Notes under the pieces: generated by a model
Told to the model about the DNA's origin: nothing
Database searches by the model: none
The model's input: the letters and a program-made list of their open reading frames with translations, nothing else
Position numbers and translations under genes: made by a program
Origin: Chionoecetes opilio
Taxonomy: Eukaryota > Arthropoda > Malacostraca > Decapoda > Majidae
Direction of reading: 5' to 3'
Length of the DNA stretch: 64,000 nucleotides
Assembly (NCBI GenBank): GCA_016584305.1
Contig: JACEEZ010022681.1
Span: forward strand, 50,001-114,000
Shown here: piece by piece, positions 1-11,652 of the stretch
Layout: the number at the start of each line of letters is the position of its first letter
Numbering within the stretch: the stretch's first letter is position 1

Positions 1-219
1 CCTTCTGGTACACCGCCAAACGTATGACGTTACGATGCATTTTAAACTTAAACAACAGAGTGGGCCGTGTGAGCATAACGAGTTATATGTCTGTGCTGTG
101 GCTGATTGCAAGTCAAATTCAACCTTCAACACAGACCAACACCAATGGTCTTGATGTTGGCGTAGCGTTGAGAAAGTCCCTGGGTTTGGTCTACTGTTGA
201 GATCGTACAGCACCCGGCA

Positions 220-409
220 GCATATTAACAACATGCTCGCCTTTTCGGCAGGCCGCTCCAGCCTCCCGCCTCCAGCCGCTTGGCTCCGCCCACTCTTGAG
301 TTCTCTCTCATCCACAGATGAGAGAGAACTCAAGAGTGGGCGGTGTCAAGCGGCTGGAGGCGGGAGGCTGGAGCGGCCTGCCGAAAAGGCGAGCATGTTG
401 TTAATATGC
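220..409. repeat. 93-bp-arm inverted repeat (hairpin)
   Basis: Two arms of about 93 bp (220-312 and 317-409) are reverse complements around a 4-nt CACA loop. The only visible differences are a few bases near the GGCT/GACA position, opposite 293 and 335. The DNA or a transcript could fold into one long hairpin. The open frame across it (197-460) is a by-product of the palindrome. The flanks 1-219 and 410-637 show nothing I can assign, although 90-130 reads in one frame like a weak THAP-style Cys pair (CAVADC). Confidence 0.85.
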
Positions 410-637
410 CACCCGCCAGCGAGTTTTACAACTAATTTATATTTCTCAATGAAAGCATGATCTACATAATATAACTCCAATATAACTCGTAATATAACTC
501 CAATGAATTCCTAGCGCATTTATAGGAGATCGCTAACGTTGAGACAGCTAGCTTGGCCTCAAAACCCTCCTATTGGCAACTGGGCCAGAACAAACTGTAC
601 AGTTTCATGACACCACGGACCACACCTCCGTGTAATG

Positions 638-3290
638 TTTTTTTTTTTCTACACCACAAAGGACTAGCCAAGGACAAAATATAGCCCGCTTGGTTACCAG
701 TCCCTATAAAGAAGACTGTAAGAGAATATAGAAAGGGGGGTGGGCCAATTTAGTTCGGGAGGTGTCTTGTTAATCCTCTCTGGAAAAAAAAATTGTTGTA
801 GGAAGGTGGAAGAAAAGAAGCAGAAAGAATGTTCAAATGTTTACCAGTGAAGGGCATGGAAGAGTAAATAAACTTGCTAACTCTTGCATTGGAAGATGGA
901 CAGAATAGGGATGAGAATCAGTAGAAAGCCTTGTGCTACGAGGCCGCGGGAGGCGGGAGGCATGGAGTATAAGCAAGTTCAGAAGAGCAGTGAGCATGAA
1001 AATAACGATAGAAGATAGCAAGAGAGACAACATGGGGGCGATTATTTAAAGATTGTAGACAGTCAGTCAGAGAAGGGGAGTTGATAAGACGAAAAGCTTT
1101 TGATTCTACCCTGTTGAGGAAATCTGTGGAGTGGATCACCCCAAACAATTGAGACATACTCCATACATGGGCGGATAAGGCCCCTGTACAGAGCAAGCAA
1201 CTCGGAGGGAGAACAAAATGGACGCAGACGCAAGAGGACACCTAGCTTCTTAGAAGCTGTTTTAGCAAGAGATGAGATGTGAGATTTTCAGTTCAAATTC
1301 TTAGTAAAGGATAGTCCAAGAAAGTTCATTGTAGCAGAAGAAGACAGTTGAGTGTCATTAAAAAAAAAGAATAGTTGTCTGGTAGGTTTTGTCGGGTAGA
1401 TAGGTGAAGAAATTGGGTTTTTGAGTCGAGTAGATAGGTGAAGAAATTGGGTTTTTGAGTCATTGAACAAAAGAAGCTAGGTTTGCTTTATCCCAATAAG
1501 AAATTATAAAATGACCTTTTTATAATTTCTGATTGGGACAAAGCAAACCTAGCTTTTTTTGTTCAATGACTCAAAAACCCAATTTCTTCACCTATCTACC
1601 GAAGTTAGGCGCTCTGTGGCATCTCTCCGTGAGTCACTTATTTCCTGTTGAGCTGGACGCTTAATTAACGACGTTGAAAAATGCAGGGTAGAATCATTAG
1701 CGAAGGAGTGGATAGGGCATTGAGTTAGACTTGGAAGATCATTAATGAATAATACATAAAAAGAGTGATTGAAAGGACAGGACCCTTAGGGACACCACTA
1801 TTAATATACTTAGGAGAAGAACAATGTCAGTCTACAGTAGCTGCTACAAAATGGTTAGAAAGGAAACTTAAGATGAAAGTGCAGATAGAAGGATAGAACT
1901 CGAATAAGGGTAGCTTAAAAATTTCAGATTGGTGCAGGACTCTATCGAGACCTTTTGATATGTCAAGGGCAACATCAAAAGTTTCACCAAAACCTCTAAA
2001 GGAGGGTGACCAAGATTCAGTTAGGAAAGCTATAGAAGATCGCCTGCAGATCGCCCTTAACGGAAACCGTACTGACGATCAGATTGAAGATTGTGAGCAG
2101 ATAGATGCTTCAAAATCTTCTTATTAAGTATAGATTCAAAAACTTTAGAAAGGCAGGAAGTCAAAGCTATACTGTAAAATGGTAGTTAGAAGAATTAAAA
2201 CGGTCACCCTTCTTAGGGACAGGTTAAATGTGAGCAAATTTCCAGCAAGAAGGAAGGTGGAAGTAGATAGACAAGGACGGAAAAGTTTGACCACGCAGGG
2301 TGCAACCACAGAAGCACAGTTCTTGAGAACAATAGGAAGGATTCCGTCAGGACCATGAGCCTTCCAAGGATCTAGGCCAGAAAGGGCAAAGAAAACATCA
2401 TTACGTAGGATTTTGATAACATAGTCAGATGGTGGAGGAGAAGAAGGAATTCATCAATAAGAATGGAATTTCTAGCAAAGATTTGAGCATAAAGATCAGA
2501 TTTAGAAATAGATGAGACTGCTGTGGAGCCATCCGGGAGAAGCATAGGAGCGAAAGATGAAGAAGAAGAAAATTGTTAGAGATGTTTTTACCTAGATGCC
2601 AGAAGTTACGAGATGAATTTGAATCAGAACATTTTTGACATTTTCTATGAATGAAGGAGTTTTTGGTAAGTTCAAGAAAATATTTGGCATGATTACGGGC
2701 AGAAATATAGAGGGCATGAGTTTCAGGTGATGGATGCTTACTGTACCGTCTATGAGCCGCCTCTCTATCTTGTACAGCATGAGAACAAACAGAGTTAAAC
2801 CAAAGTTGACGGGCTTTAGGATTAGAGAAAGCGTGTGGAATGTATGCTTCTATGCCAGTGACAAATTAATAAACCTCAGTTATGTGATCTGCACAAAGAG
2901 ATGGGTCTCTGACATGGAGGCAATTACCATTACATGGAATATATGAGTCTTAGGTCTTCCCACTTAGCTGAGTTGAAATGCCAGAAGCACCTCCGCTTAG
3001 GTGGGTCCCAGGGCAGCACCAGGGCGATAGGAAAGGTTACAGAAATAAGATTGTGATCGGAGGAACCCAACGGAGAAAATAGTTTCACAGAGTAAGCAGA
3101 AGGGTTAGTAGTTAGGGTAAGGTCAAGTATTTTGGGCGTGTCTCCAAGGCGGTCAGGAATACGGGTAGGGTGCTGCACCAGCTGCTCTAGGTCTTGGAGG
3201 ATAGATAAATTGTAGGCTTGTACACCAAGTTGGTCAGTGAAAGAAGATGATAGCCAAATCTGGTGGTGAACATTGAAATCGCCAAGTAAT
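638..3290 (-). pseudogene. 5'-truncated non-LTR retrotransposon (LINE, Jockey-like), endonuclease plus RT
   Basis: On the minus strand the order is endonuclease (about 3290-2940), reverse transcriptase (about 2380-1600), C-terminal region (1300-950) and a 3' end with a short A-run (638-648). The endonuclease shows GDFNVH near its start and SDHNLIS as its terminal catalytic motif. The RT shows HGPDGI, CRVPQGS-like and FAND blocks; the C-terminus has FYRYFHAHC. Jockey-type elements carry an EEP endonuclease that nicks the target and an RT that copies the RNA there. The first catalytic Asp of the F/YADD box is Asn (FAND, 1690-1703), and stops and frameshifts are frequent, so the copy is dead. 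The 5' part of the endonuclease is absent, as in target-primed 5' truncation. Clade is uncertain; the LINE assignment is secure. Confidence 0.85.
1430..1599. repeat. Inverted duplication inside the LINE RT region
   Basis: Arms 1430-1510 and about 1517-1599 are near-perfect reverse complements. The left arm is genuine LINE coding sequence (minus-strand frame with LFNDSKTQFLHLSTR). The right arm is an inverted copy that breaks the frame. A direct repeat of about 30 bp (1396-1427 and 1430-1460) lies at the outer edge of the left arm. This looks like a local template-switch event rather than a separate element. Confidence 0.8.
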
Positions 3291-3749
3291 AACTAATTAA
3301 TGATAATACTCACTGTCTTATCATAATGTAAATTTCAAAATGAGTGATTATATTGATGGGAAGTATGAGAAATGTGCATGTTTATAGTCAAATGGATTGT
3401 GTGGCGGAATGATTAGCAGCTGTGTTGATGCCCAGTCCAGTTCGCTGGTTAGTATTGAAATGTTTTGTAAAATGGTCCGTGAATGACTGGGTTTTTCGTG
3501 AGTCTAGACTTATTACTTCAATAGCTTTTCAGACTGAAAACGCACTTTCATACAAGAACTATGGAAACAAATATGCAAGTGTGGTATATATTATATAATT
3601 TTTGGTTTGAATACTGTTTATTCAATATTTTTCTTTTTACCTAGTTAAAATGGAATCAATGTAATGTTTTTTTATTCAGGGGTACTACATTTTTTTTCAT
3701 GTCTGAAGTTTGCAAGATAGGGCCGGTAAGTGTCTGTCCCGGGCCGTTT
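3291..3749. other. No gene seen
   Basis: AT-rich sequence between the truncated LINE and the Ty3/gypsy remnant. No coding frame, terminal repeat or tandem repeat could be supported, and no 5' LTR for the downstream element was found here. Confidence 0.6.
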
Positions 3750-4450
3750 TAGGGTACCCATTTCGCCCCTGCCAATCGCCATGCTTCGTCAGCGCTGCTC
3801 TACGTTTATGATCCACTCTCCAGGAACAAGTTCCTCATCGACACTGGGGTTGAAGTCAGTGTCCTACCTGCAATGGCAAGCCAGAAGACACCAGTCACGC
3901 ACCTCTACGCTGCCAACGGTACCAAGATACCCGTGTACAAGCAACAGACGCTGCAAATGGAGCTCAACCTTCGCCGTTTCTTCGAGTGGAACTTCTATGT
4001 GGGAGCAGTCTCTCAAGCCATCTTGGGCGCCGATTTTTTTACACACTTCGACCTCCTCGTCGACATCAAGAATCGCTGACTCCAAGATCCCCTAACTTCT
4101 GTCTCGACCTCAGCAGCAGCAACCACTGACGACAGCACCCAGATTTCCACCGTCAGTGCAGACAACCCATACGCTTCACTGCTGAAGTCCTTCACGCCAC
4201 TCACACAGCCTTACTCTGCAACCAGACCTACAAAACACCACATAACGCACCACATCGAGACTACTGGACCGCCGACTTACGCCAAGGCCCGTCGTCTAGC
4301 TCCAGAACGTTATCAGGCAGCCAAGACCGCGTTCGAATCTCTTCTGCGTCAAGGTATCATCCGTCCCAGCTCCAGTAACTGGTCTTTCGCACTACACATC
4401 GTCCCTAAGAAGAATGGTGACATCAGACCATGTGGAGACTACCGTGCACT

Positions 4451-4499
4451 CAACTCTCGCAGTGTCATGGACTATCTGTCCATGACACTGCGAGAGTTG
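4451..4499. repeat. 21-bp-arm hairpin inside the RT domain
   Basis: Arms 4451-4471 and 4479-4499 are exact reverse complements around a 7-nt loop. The left arm is genuine RT coding sequence (CGDYRALNSR region); the right arm is its inverted copy and throws the frame out. Small palindromic duplications like this are typical of intrastrand template switching. Confidence 0.8.
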
Positions 4500-4826
4500 C
4501 GTCTGTACCCAACATTCAAGAGTTCTCTTCTCAACTCGCCGACTGTACCATCTTCTCCAGGATTGACCTCGTCAAGGCGTTTCACCAAATTCCAGTTAAT
4601 CCAGTAGACATCACGGAGACAGCCATCATTACCCCTTTTTGGCTTGTTTGAATACGTCCGGATGCCATTTGGATTACGTAACGCCGCCCAAACATTCCAG
4701 CGTTTCATGGACTAGGTCCTGCGAGGTTTACCCTTCTGCTTCGCCTACATCGACGACCTCCTCATTGCCAGTTCCGACGCTGAAGCACACCGACAGCATC
4801 TCCAGCAAATCTTCACTCGTCTTCAG

Positions 4827-5547
4827 GACCGGTATTACCAAAACTTAATCATAGCTATAACAGAAAGGTATCATTACTCTTGAATATCATAAATTTTTAT
4901 CATACGCCATTTATCATAAGTTTGGAATCTAGCACAATCATCTATCATAGTCGCCTGCTAAATATAGCGTCATTGTTTCTTTAAAATGGTTATATAATTA
5001 TCAGTAAATTCATCCCTTGACCACGTTTTATGGATTTATACTTCTTCCCCTATGTTTATAACATGTTTAGGGCAGTGACACAGAGAGTAATGTAGTAATT
5101 CATTTCCGAAAATAAGGCATATAGATGTACCGTTGAGCAGTATCTGTGTAAACACAGGACAGAGTTGCCAGATGGCGATATTTTCGATCTAAAAGCTGTT
5201 TGTAGAAAGTTGGTGAGGAACAATATGCCCTCACACGGTCTACTCGGTATTTCCTAATCAGCTGTGCATCACTCAGCTCACTCAACACATCCCTATGTGG
5301 GCGAATATTCCTTCACTGAGGCTGTTATTGTGGCTCGGCCCTGTTGACAGCAGGAACGTTTATCATAGTCGCGGGGCCGTTATCATAGTCGCGCTTGAAC
5401 TCGGTGAACCCACTCTTAGCCTCCCGCGCGGTTTGTGATGGTCCCCCCCCAACTTATGATATTCGCCAGCCAGTTGTGACTAAAATGGGCCATTTTGTCC
5501 AGCTATGATATACGTTCTTAACTATGATCGCTTTGGTAATACCGGTC
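4827..5547. mobile_element. 721-bp MITE, 16-bp perfect TIRs, CAG target duplication
   Basis: The ends are exact 16-bp inverted repeats (GACCGGTATTACCAAA and its complement), flanked by CAG at 4824-4826 and 5548-5550. The host RT reads ...RLQD before the insertion and DYGIQI... after it, so the insertion site is unambiguous. No transposase is encoded. A 3-bp CNG-type duplication suits the PIF/Harbinger superfamily, but TIR sequence alone does not prove it. The interior repeats a TATCATAGTCGC motif several times near its right end (5361-5395). Confidence 0.88.
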
Positions 5548-6931
5548 CAGGACTACGGGATCCAGATCAACATCGACAAGTCTGTGTTTGGTGTCCGTTC
5601 AGTCGACTTCCTTGGCCACACCATCTCCTCAGCAGGCATCACTCCACTCCACTCCAGTTCAAGTGTGAGTCCATCCAACAATTCCCGAAGCCGTCAACCC
5701 AGCGCCAACTCAAGGAATTCCTGGGGATGCTCAAATATTACAACCGCTGCATCCCGAACTGCTCACTTCTTCTCCGGCCACTCTACGCTATGATCAAACC
5801 CTGCAAGAAAGGCCAGTCTATCACCCTCGTCTGGACCGCAGAAGCTGACGACACCTTCCTCGCTGCTAAGAAGGCCCTCAGTGAAGTTTCCATGCTCAGT
5901 TTCCCCTATCCAGATGCCGACATTTCCATCTCTACAGATGCTTCAAGCATCGGTGTTGGTGCTGTCCTGCAACAGTACGTCAACGGAGGCTGGAAACCCA
6001 TCGCTTTCTTCTCCAAGAAGTTCAGCAACGCCGAAATGAAGAACAGTGCTTTCGACAGAGAACTTATTTCTATATACATGGTGATCAAGAGATTCCGGTA
6101 CTTCATCGAAGGTCACCGATTCCAAGTCTACACCGACCACAAGCCTCTCACCACTACATACGTCAACAACAAGACTACCTACACACCGCGATGACTGCGT
6201 CACATCAACTTCATCTCGCAATTCACCACTGACATTCGCTTCGTCAAAGGTGCAGATAATGTTCCAGCTGATGCACTGTCACGCAACACCTCAGCTATCT
6301 CTTCTCTCATCGACTATGCCGCTATTTCTGCCGACCAAGCCACCGATGCTGAGCTGCAGCAACTCTAGGAAAATGCCGCTTTGAAGATGAAGAGGATCCA
6401 ACTTCCAGGGACTCAAGTATACCTCTACGCTGATGTCTCTACCGACACCATCCGGCCATACTTTCCAAAGAAGCATCGATACCCGCTCTTCCGTCAGTTG
6501 CACGACTTCTCTCACCCTGGCATCCGAGCGTCGCAACACATGATGACTTATGAATTCATCTGGTATGGTATCAACAAGGACGTCAGGCACTGGACTCGCA
6601 CCTGCATCAAGTGTCAAGCTACAAAGGACACGCCACACACACTCTCCTGCAGCAACATTTAAGTCAGTCTCTTCTAGATTCGACCACGTCCACATTGACA
6701 TCTTTGGCCAGCTGCCTTACTCCAACGGCTACCGGTGCATCCTCACCTGCGCCGACCGATTCACTCGTTGGCCTATAGCTGCGCCTCTTGTGGACATCAC
6801 AACGGACTCCGTCGCCCGTGCTTTCATCAATATGTGGATCTCCAGGTTCGGTGTCTCTCTCAGCCTCACATCGGACCGTGGAAGCCAGTTCGAGTCTAGT
6901 CTGTGGAATAAAGTCATGACTCTGCTCGGCA

Positions 6932-7071
6932 TTCGACGCTACTGGACTGCCAGCTATCACCCACAAGCCAATGGCCTCATCGAACCCTTCCACCGGCAAC
7001 TTTCGACGCTACTGGACTGCCAGCTATCACCCACAAGCCAATGGCCTCATCGAACCCTTCCACCGGCAACT
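6932..7071. repeat. 70-bp tandem duplication in integrase
   Basis: The 70-bp segment starting at 6932 (encoding the region just before and through the catalytic Glu) is repeated exactly at 7002-7071. Because 70 is not a multiple of three, the duplication shifts the frame and inactivates the integrase. The exact match suggests it is recent compared with other damage in the copy. Confidence 0.85.
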
Positions 7072-7648
7072 CAAGTCTTCTCTGGCAGCTTCAGCCCAAC
7101 AACGTGCATGAAGACTGGACTATAACTCTACCCCTTGTCCTCCTCGGCATACGAACGTCATTGAAGGAAGATCTAGGCCACTCCTCTGCTGAGCTCGTCT
7201 ACGGAACCACACTCAGGCTACCAGGTGAACTCCTCGCCAATACACCTGATTCCAGGCCCTGCAGTATCCAGGACTTCGCCAGCAGCCTCAAGGACTCCAT
7301 GCAGAACCTTCAGCCTGTGCCGCCTCGCACCTCTCCCTCCAAGACCTTCGTCAGCCAGGACCTCGACAGCTACAATCACGTCTTCGTCAAGGTAGACGCA
7401 GTCAAGAAGCCCCTTCAGTAACCGTACGATGGCCCTTTTGAAGTCATCCGTAGGACGAGAAAGAACATCACAATCAACCGCAACGGGACATCCGACATTA
7501 TCGCCATCGACCGTGTGAAGCCTACGTACCTGCTCCACTCCACTGCGACCACACTTGACACAAGATCAAGAACTACTTCAAGTGTGGCGCCGGGTCGTCC
7601 CAAGAAAACTGTTTCGTTCCTCCTACCTCGTAACTAGGGGAGGAGTAC

Positions 7649-7940
7649 TGTAGCCACACAATATAATTCAGTTTACCCTGTGGCAATATAGTTTAGTCTG
7701 CTTTTCCGTTTTCCTTTTTTTCCTTTCTTTATCGGTCTCGCTACAGAAATAGGATATACTGTTTTGTTTGTTAATTACTTTAATCGCATTTTCCCTGTTC
7801 ACCATTACCTTTTGTTATGCACACATTTCAGATTACTTGGTTTGCCAATGACTCTTAAAGGACTTACCACTACGGAGCTAATACCTTCGTTTGAGTCATT
7901 ATCGCCACATGCCAGTATGGGTTAACAAGGCAACACTACA
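7649..7940 (+). mobile_element. 3' LTR of the Ty3/gypsy element
   Basis: A purine-rich tract (CTAGGGGAGGAG, about 7634-7645) immediately precedes TGTAG at 7649. A matching CTACA ends at 7940, giving a 292-bp TG...CA unit with 5-bp inverted ends right after the integrase C-terminus. The tract would serve as the polypurine primer. The boundaries are inferred from these signals because no second LTR is in the window to compare. Confidence 0.7.
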
Positions 7941-8016
7941 CGTACAACCAATATTCCGTGGCCCCTCTCAAATCGCAGTCACGACAATACCTTCCCCTCA
8001 TGCTTCTGTTGTATCA

Positions 8017-8150
8017 ATATCATCATCATTATCATGATCATCATCATCATTATCATCGACATGAACAATAACAATATTAGTTTACCAGTACCATTTCAAA
8101 TGCTGCTGATGATGATGGTGATTATGATGATGATGATGATGATAAAAATT
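8017..8150. repeat. Imperfect ATC/GAT trinucleotide repeat
   Basis: Two interrupted trinucleotide tracts: ATC-type around 8020-8060 and GAT-type around 8108-8145, on opposite strands with about 45 bp between them. They form a loose inverted pair. The stretch 7941-8016 holds no gene. Confidence 0.8.
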
Positions 8151-8177
8151 GTATATATTCTTACTATAAATTAATTG

Positions 8178-8317
<140 letters not shown>

Positions 8318-8396
8318 TAGCAGAAGTTACCCGTAATAAGTATGATGTTAAGGAAGCGAATTCGAGTGGCCATGCACACATAACACCGTATTTATA

Positions 8397-8412
8397 ACTC
8401 TCTCTCTCTCTC

Positions 8413-8470
<58 letters not shown>

Positions 8471-8494
8471 GCGTGCGCGCGCGCGCGCGCGCGT
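8397..8494. repeat. Compound (CT)n-(GC)n microsatellite
   Basis: A long CT run (8399-8468) passes directly into alternating GC (8468-8494). The junction can form both triplex-prone and Z-DNA-prone structure. The 219-residue minus frame through here is not a gene. Confidence 0.92.
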
Positions 8495-8555
8495 TCACCT
8501 CTTGTGTCAAGTGTGTTTGTAGCAGGCTGCACCAGACTGAGTGAGCCCGGAGCAT

Positions 8556-8783
8556 AGGATGGGTAATGTCACCGTGGTTATGCAACTTGTTTATGGATGG
8601 AGTAATAAGATAAATCAAAGCAAAATCTAACCTAACCATTACCGTCGGCGAGTTTTCCCGATTTGTGTAGGGATAAATATATCGGTAGACGACAATACCA
8701 GGTACCATGAGGCAAGGATGGGTAATGTCACGGTTGTTATGCAACTTGATTATGGATGGAGTAATAAGATAAATCAAAGCAAA
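8556..8783. repeat. Pair of 69-bp direct repeats
   Basis: Segments 8556-8624 and 8715-8783 are near-identical direct copies (GGATGGGTAATGTCAC... to ...AATCAAAGCAAA), separated by 90 bp. No coding content. They may be two ends of a small unclassified repeat or a local duplication. Confidence 0.85.
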
Positions 8784-8950
8784 GGTTGGTGATGTTGGTA
8801 TAGACTCAAGAGTATTTATTGGCTCGTCAAGTAACACTTAAACCATGATGTACCACTACTTATTATGAGGAAAGACAACAAAAGGAACTCAATTAATAAG
8901 GTATTTGCATACTATCATAACCATATAAATATGTACAACCTACAAAGAGA

Positions 8951-9331
8951 AGACTACGACGATGAAAAAATTTCGAGTTGTTTTGGGCGAAATTGATATT
9001 CCAGGTGCTATATTTCCGTGCTCGCTGACAACATAGAGAAGACCTGAGGTGATGGTTGATGTGCAAAGGCTTCTAAACCAGGAAAACAGTCACAGCAGAG
9101 TCTCATTAAGAAGTAAGCAAGTGGTAGGGACACATTACGTACCTACCAGTTGCTTACCTTTTGACGAGGCTCTGTTATGACTCTGTTTTCTTGGTTTAGA
9201 AGCCTCTGCACATCAGCCATTACCTCAGGTCTTCTCTATAGTGTTCTCAGCGAGAACAGAGCACAGTAATATAGCACCTGGAATATCAATTTCGCGCAAA
9301 ATAACTCTAAATTCTTCCATCGCCGTAGTTT
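8951..9331. repeat. Foldback element, about 185-bp arms
   Basis: Left arm about 8951-9135 and right arm about 9146-9331 are diverged reverse complements. Shared blocks include TGATATTCCAG/CTGGAATATCA, AGAAGACCTGAGGT/ACCTCAGGTCTTCT and AAGCAA(G/C)TGGTAGG. The two arms nearly abut. Many mismatches mark it as older than the palindrome at 45 kb. No coding capacity. Confidence 0.8.
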
Positions 9332-10180
9332 TCCCTTCGTAGGTCCACCCGCGGCGACCCCGACTTATCCCCACAATGCACCGATGTAAACAAACCGTGA
9401 CGTAGTTATGGGTAGGGCCCATTAATAAATCTATCCTAAACTCGAGAAAATTATTTTACCAGAGAGACGTCGCACGCGTACGTCTAGTCTTTCAAAGGGA
9501 ATCTGACACACCAATGCTGCCAGATCGTGCTGCCAAAATTTCCCTATATTCACCTAAAACATTTCTCTGTTTAGCTTTGTATTTCCCTGTCGACTTTATA
9601 TCAGTTTTTCTGTCAGAATTGCAAATTTGCAATGGAAATACAGAGGGCCTTTACTTATCAGCCAAATTAAAATTTGTTGTCACTCTCCCATTTCTCAGTG
9701 TATCTTGGGTGTACGACTGGCGTTTGCGCTTGTATGGAGGCAGTGGCGCACCCAGGGGGCTACCGAAATGTTCTTCATTGTAAGAAATCAGAATACACTT
9801 AAGTCAGTAAAAAACAAAAAGTTATTACAGGTTCTAGCGATATGACCGTGTAAACCTATACCTTGATTTTGTTGCACTTATGTTTCACGTAATGTCTTGA
9901 AAAACGGAACAAGCATCTAACACCACCAAAACTATTATTTCAGTAGCAAAAATAAGAAATCAGACCTGAAAAGGCAATCAGCCGATGCCGGAAAAAATTA
10001 CCATCCAGCGGCTAGAGAGAAATCTGGCGGTTTTGGTTTTTCAGGTCACAGCAATAACACAGTAACAGAAATCCTTCAGAGACTTCTAAACTTAAATCAG
10101 CATGGAAGCTTTCGGGAACTGATAATAAACTCACGGGATGATTCTGAGATAGGACCTCTGAACACGTAGTACTGTACGCG
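9332..10180. other. Unassigned, with one isolated hAT-type terminus
   Basis: No gene. At 9742 the sequence CAGTGGCGCACCCAGGGGG closely resembles the hAT-type end seen at 25,888 (CAGTGGCGTACC). A possible partner, GCACGCCACTG, lies at about 15,015-15,025 in the opposite orientation. I see no matching flanking duplication, so a single 5.3-kb element is only a guess. Confidence 0.4.
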
Positions 10181-10420
10181 CAGGGGCGTATTTAGGATCT
10201 TGAAACATTGGGGGCTTAGCCAGCCAAGAGATCTTTAAATTTTTACTGGATAATTTTCGATTTATTTATGAGTATAATGAATATAAGATGTGAGACACTG
10301 TGCTCTACCAAAGGGCTCCGGTAATTTGCTTAGAATAACTTTCGAAACATGAAATTAAAATTAAGTTAAAACAATCTGAGTTGGGGTTCAACTTCGTTAT
10401 TATTTTAATTTTAATCAGTA

Positions 10421-11307
10421 GTAGCGCGTTTTCGCGACTTTCACCACCCTGGTCCTGTCTAGTCCAGACTAGAGTACCTATATTATATCTCCATATAGGT
10501 ACCCTAGTCCAGACTAGAGTACCTATCCAGACCGGTGCAGACTGGACTGATGCTCGCGAAAATGCACCGAGACTGGCCCCGTCCCATTCGTCGTTCCTAT
10601 TGGCTGGGGGATCGAGTGGGCGGTCCTCCGGGCAGAAATCCAAACATTTTTAAAAAGCGCGCGTTTTTACTCAATGGGAAGTCAAGTAGCAGGGATGACT
10701 GTAAAAAAATTAATGATGAAAATTCATTTAATATACCGTTAATAACACTATCTATAGTCGCCACTGCACTAATGTCGCACGGAGGCATATATTACGAGTT
10801 TTAGCATTACTACAGATCATATCACGTGCACATTACGTAGCTTACAATATCTACATAACACTATAGCTACATGTCTTCAGTGACACATACAAGTCTGTAG
10901 TGATGCTAAAATTCGTAATATATGGCGCCTGGTGACATAAGTGCAGTGGCGACTATAGTGTTGTTGACGGTACATTCATTTCCCAAGATGTTGTTTCAGC
11001 AAATTGCGAATATTGTAATTTTTCGTGAAATTACTTTAGTCTTATGGTCGGCCATCATGGTGTTTCATGTCTTATCAGCAGCACGAGATACGTCGCACGA
11101 GCACGAGCACCTGGTCGTCTTCCCCGCTGACTGTAGTGCGCATGCGCCAGTTCTCCCCACACTAGTCCAACCTGGTCCTGCTCGCTGGCCTGGCCCAGTC
11201 TCGCCCGTTCCGGTTCCAGCCCGGTCCAATCCGCCTCGCGAAAACAGTGGCCGCCCGGGACTAGTCCAGTCCAGACCGGGCCAGAGCGGTCGCGAAAACG
11301 CGCTATA
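10421..11307. mobile_element. TIR element, copy A (AGCGCGTTTTCGCGA ends)
   Basis: Bounded by TAGCGCGTTTTCGCGAC at about 10,422 and its complement ending at about 11,305. The terminal zones are packed with short CTAGTCCAGACT-like palindromic words. The central part carries the block GTGCAGTGGCGACTATAG in both orientations (about 10,755 and 10,942), so the interior is itself partly an inverted repeat. A second copy, inverted and split, occupies 19,696-22,390; agreement of the two copies supports the boundaries. No coding capacity. Confidence 0.75.
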
Positions 11308-11415
11308 AGAGTTAAACCCTAAGAAAAAGAGAGCTTTGGCGTGATGAAGCAGTCATATAGATTGTATATTCCCAATGCTTTGTTCAATACTGAAATCTGA
11401 CCAACCTCGGTCTTA

Positions 11416-11652
11416 TAACTACTTTTTTTTTACATTACAAAGGACTGACCAAAGACAAAAATGCAATTCGAAAAAAATGCAATTCGAAAAAAATGCAATT
11501 CGAAATAATGCATTTCGAAAAAAATGCCCTACGAAAAAAATACACTTCGAAAAAATTGCACTTCGAAAAAAATGCACTAAGAAAAATGTACTTAAAAAAT
11601 GTACTTAGAAAAAAATGCACTTTGAAATAATGCACTTCGAGAAAATTGCACT
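11416..11652. repeat. LINE 3'-end scrap joined to a ~16-bp AAAAAATGCACTTCG minisatellite
   Basis: 11,416-11,458 (T-run then ACAAAGGACTGACCAA) matches the 3' end of the LINE at 638-680. It passes straight into a tandem repeat of a 15-17 bp unit, AAAAATGCAATTCG / AAAAATGCACTTCG, up to about 11,652. This suggests that the tandem array grew from the LINE's A-rich tail. Frames here are not genes. Confidence 0.7.

Larger units (their letters stand above)
3750..7640 (+). pseudogene. Ty3/gypsy pol polyprotein, broken (protease, RT, RNase H, integrase)
   Basis: Domains run in standard Ty3/gypsy order. Aspartic protease: FLIDTGVEVSVLPA near 3830-3875 and ILGADFF near 4022. RT: about 4240-4826, resuming at 5551, with an intact YIDD box at 4747-4760. 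RNase H: 5790-6190 (DASSIGVGAVL, TDHKPL). Integrase: HHCC finger at 6500-6630, then catalytic D (HIDIFG), D (TSDRGSQF) and E (GLIEPFHR), with a GPF-type tail near 7425. Damage visible: a 49-nt inverted duplication (4451), a 721-bp MITE insertion (4827-5547), a 5-nt ACTCC duplication near 5640-5654 that shifts frame, stops at 6192 (TGA) and 6366 (TAG), and a 70-bp tandem duplication in the integrase. No gag or 5' LTR is visible upstream. Confidence 0.9.

Noticed and set aside
90..130. THAP domain start (CAVADCKSNS) at the window edge
   Set aside because: Only one Cys pair and no following conserved residues; too weak to annotate.
3291..3749. 5' LTR of the 3.75-7.9 kb gypsy element
   Set aside because: No sequence resembling 7,649-7,940 was found here; the element is 5' truncated or its start was lost.
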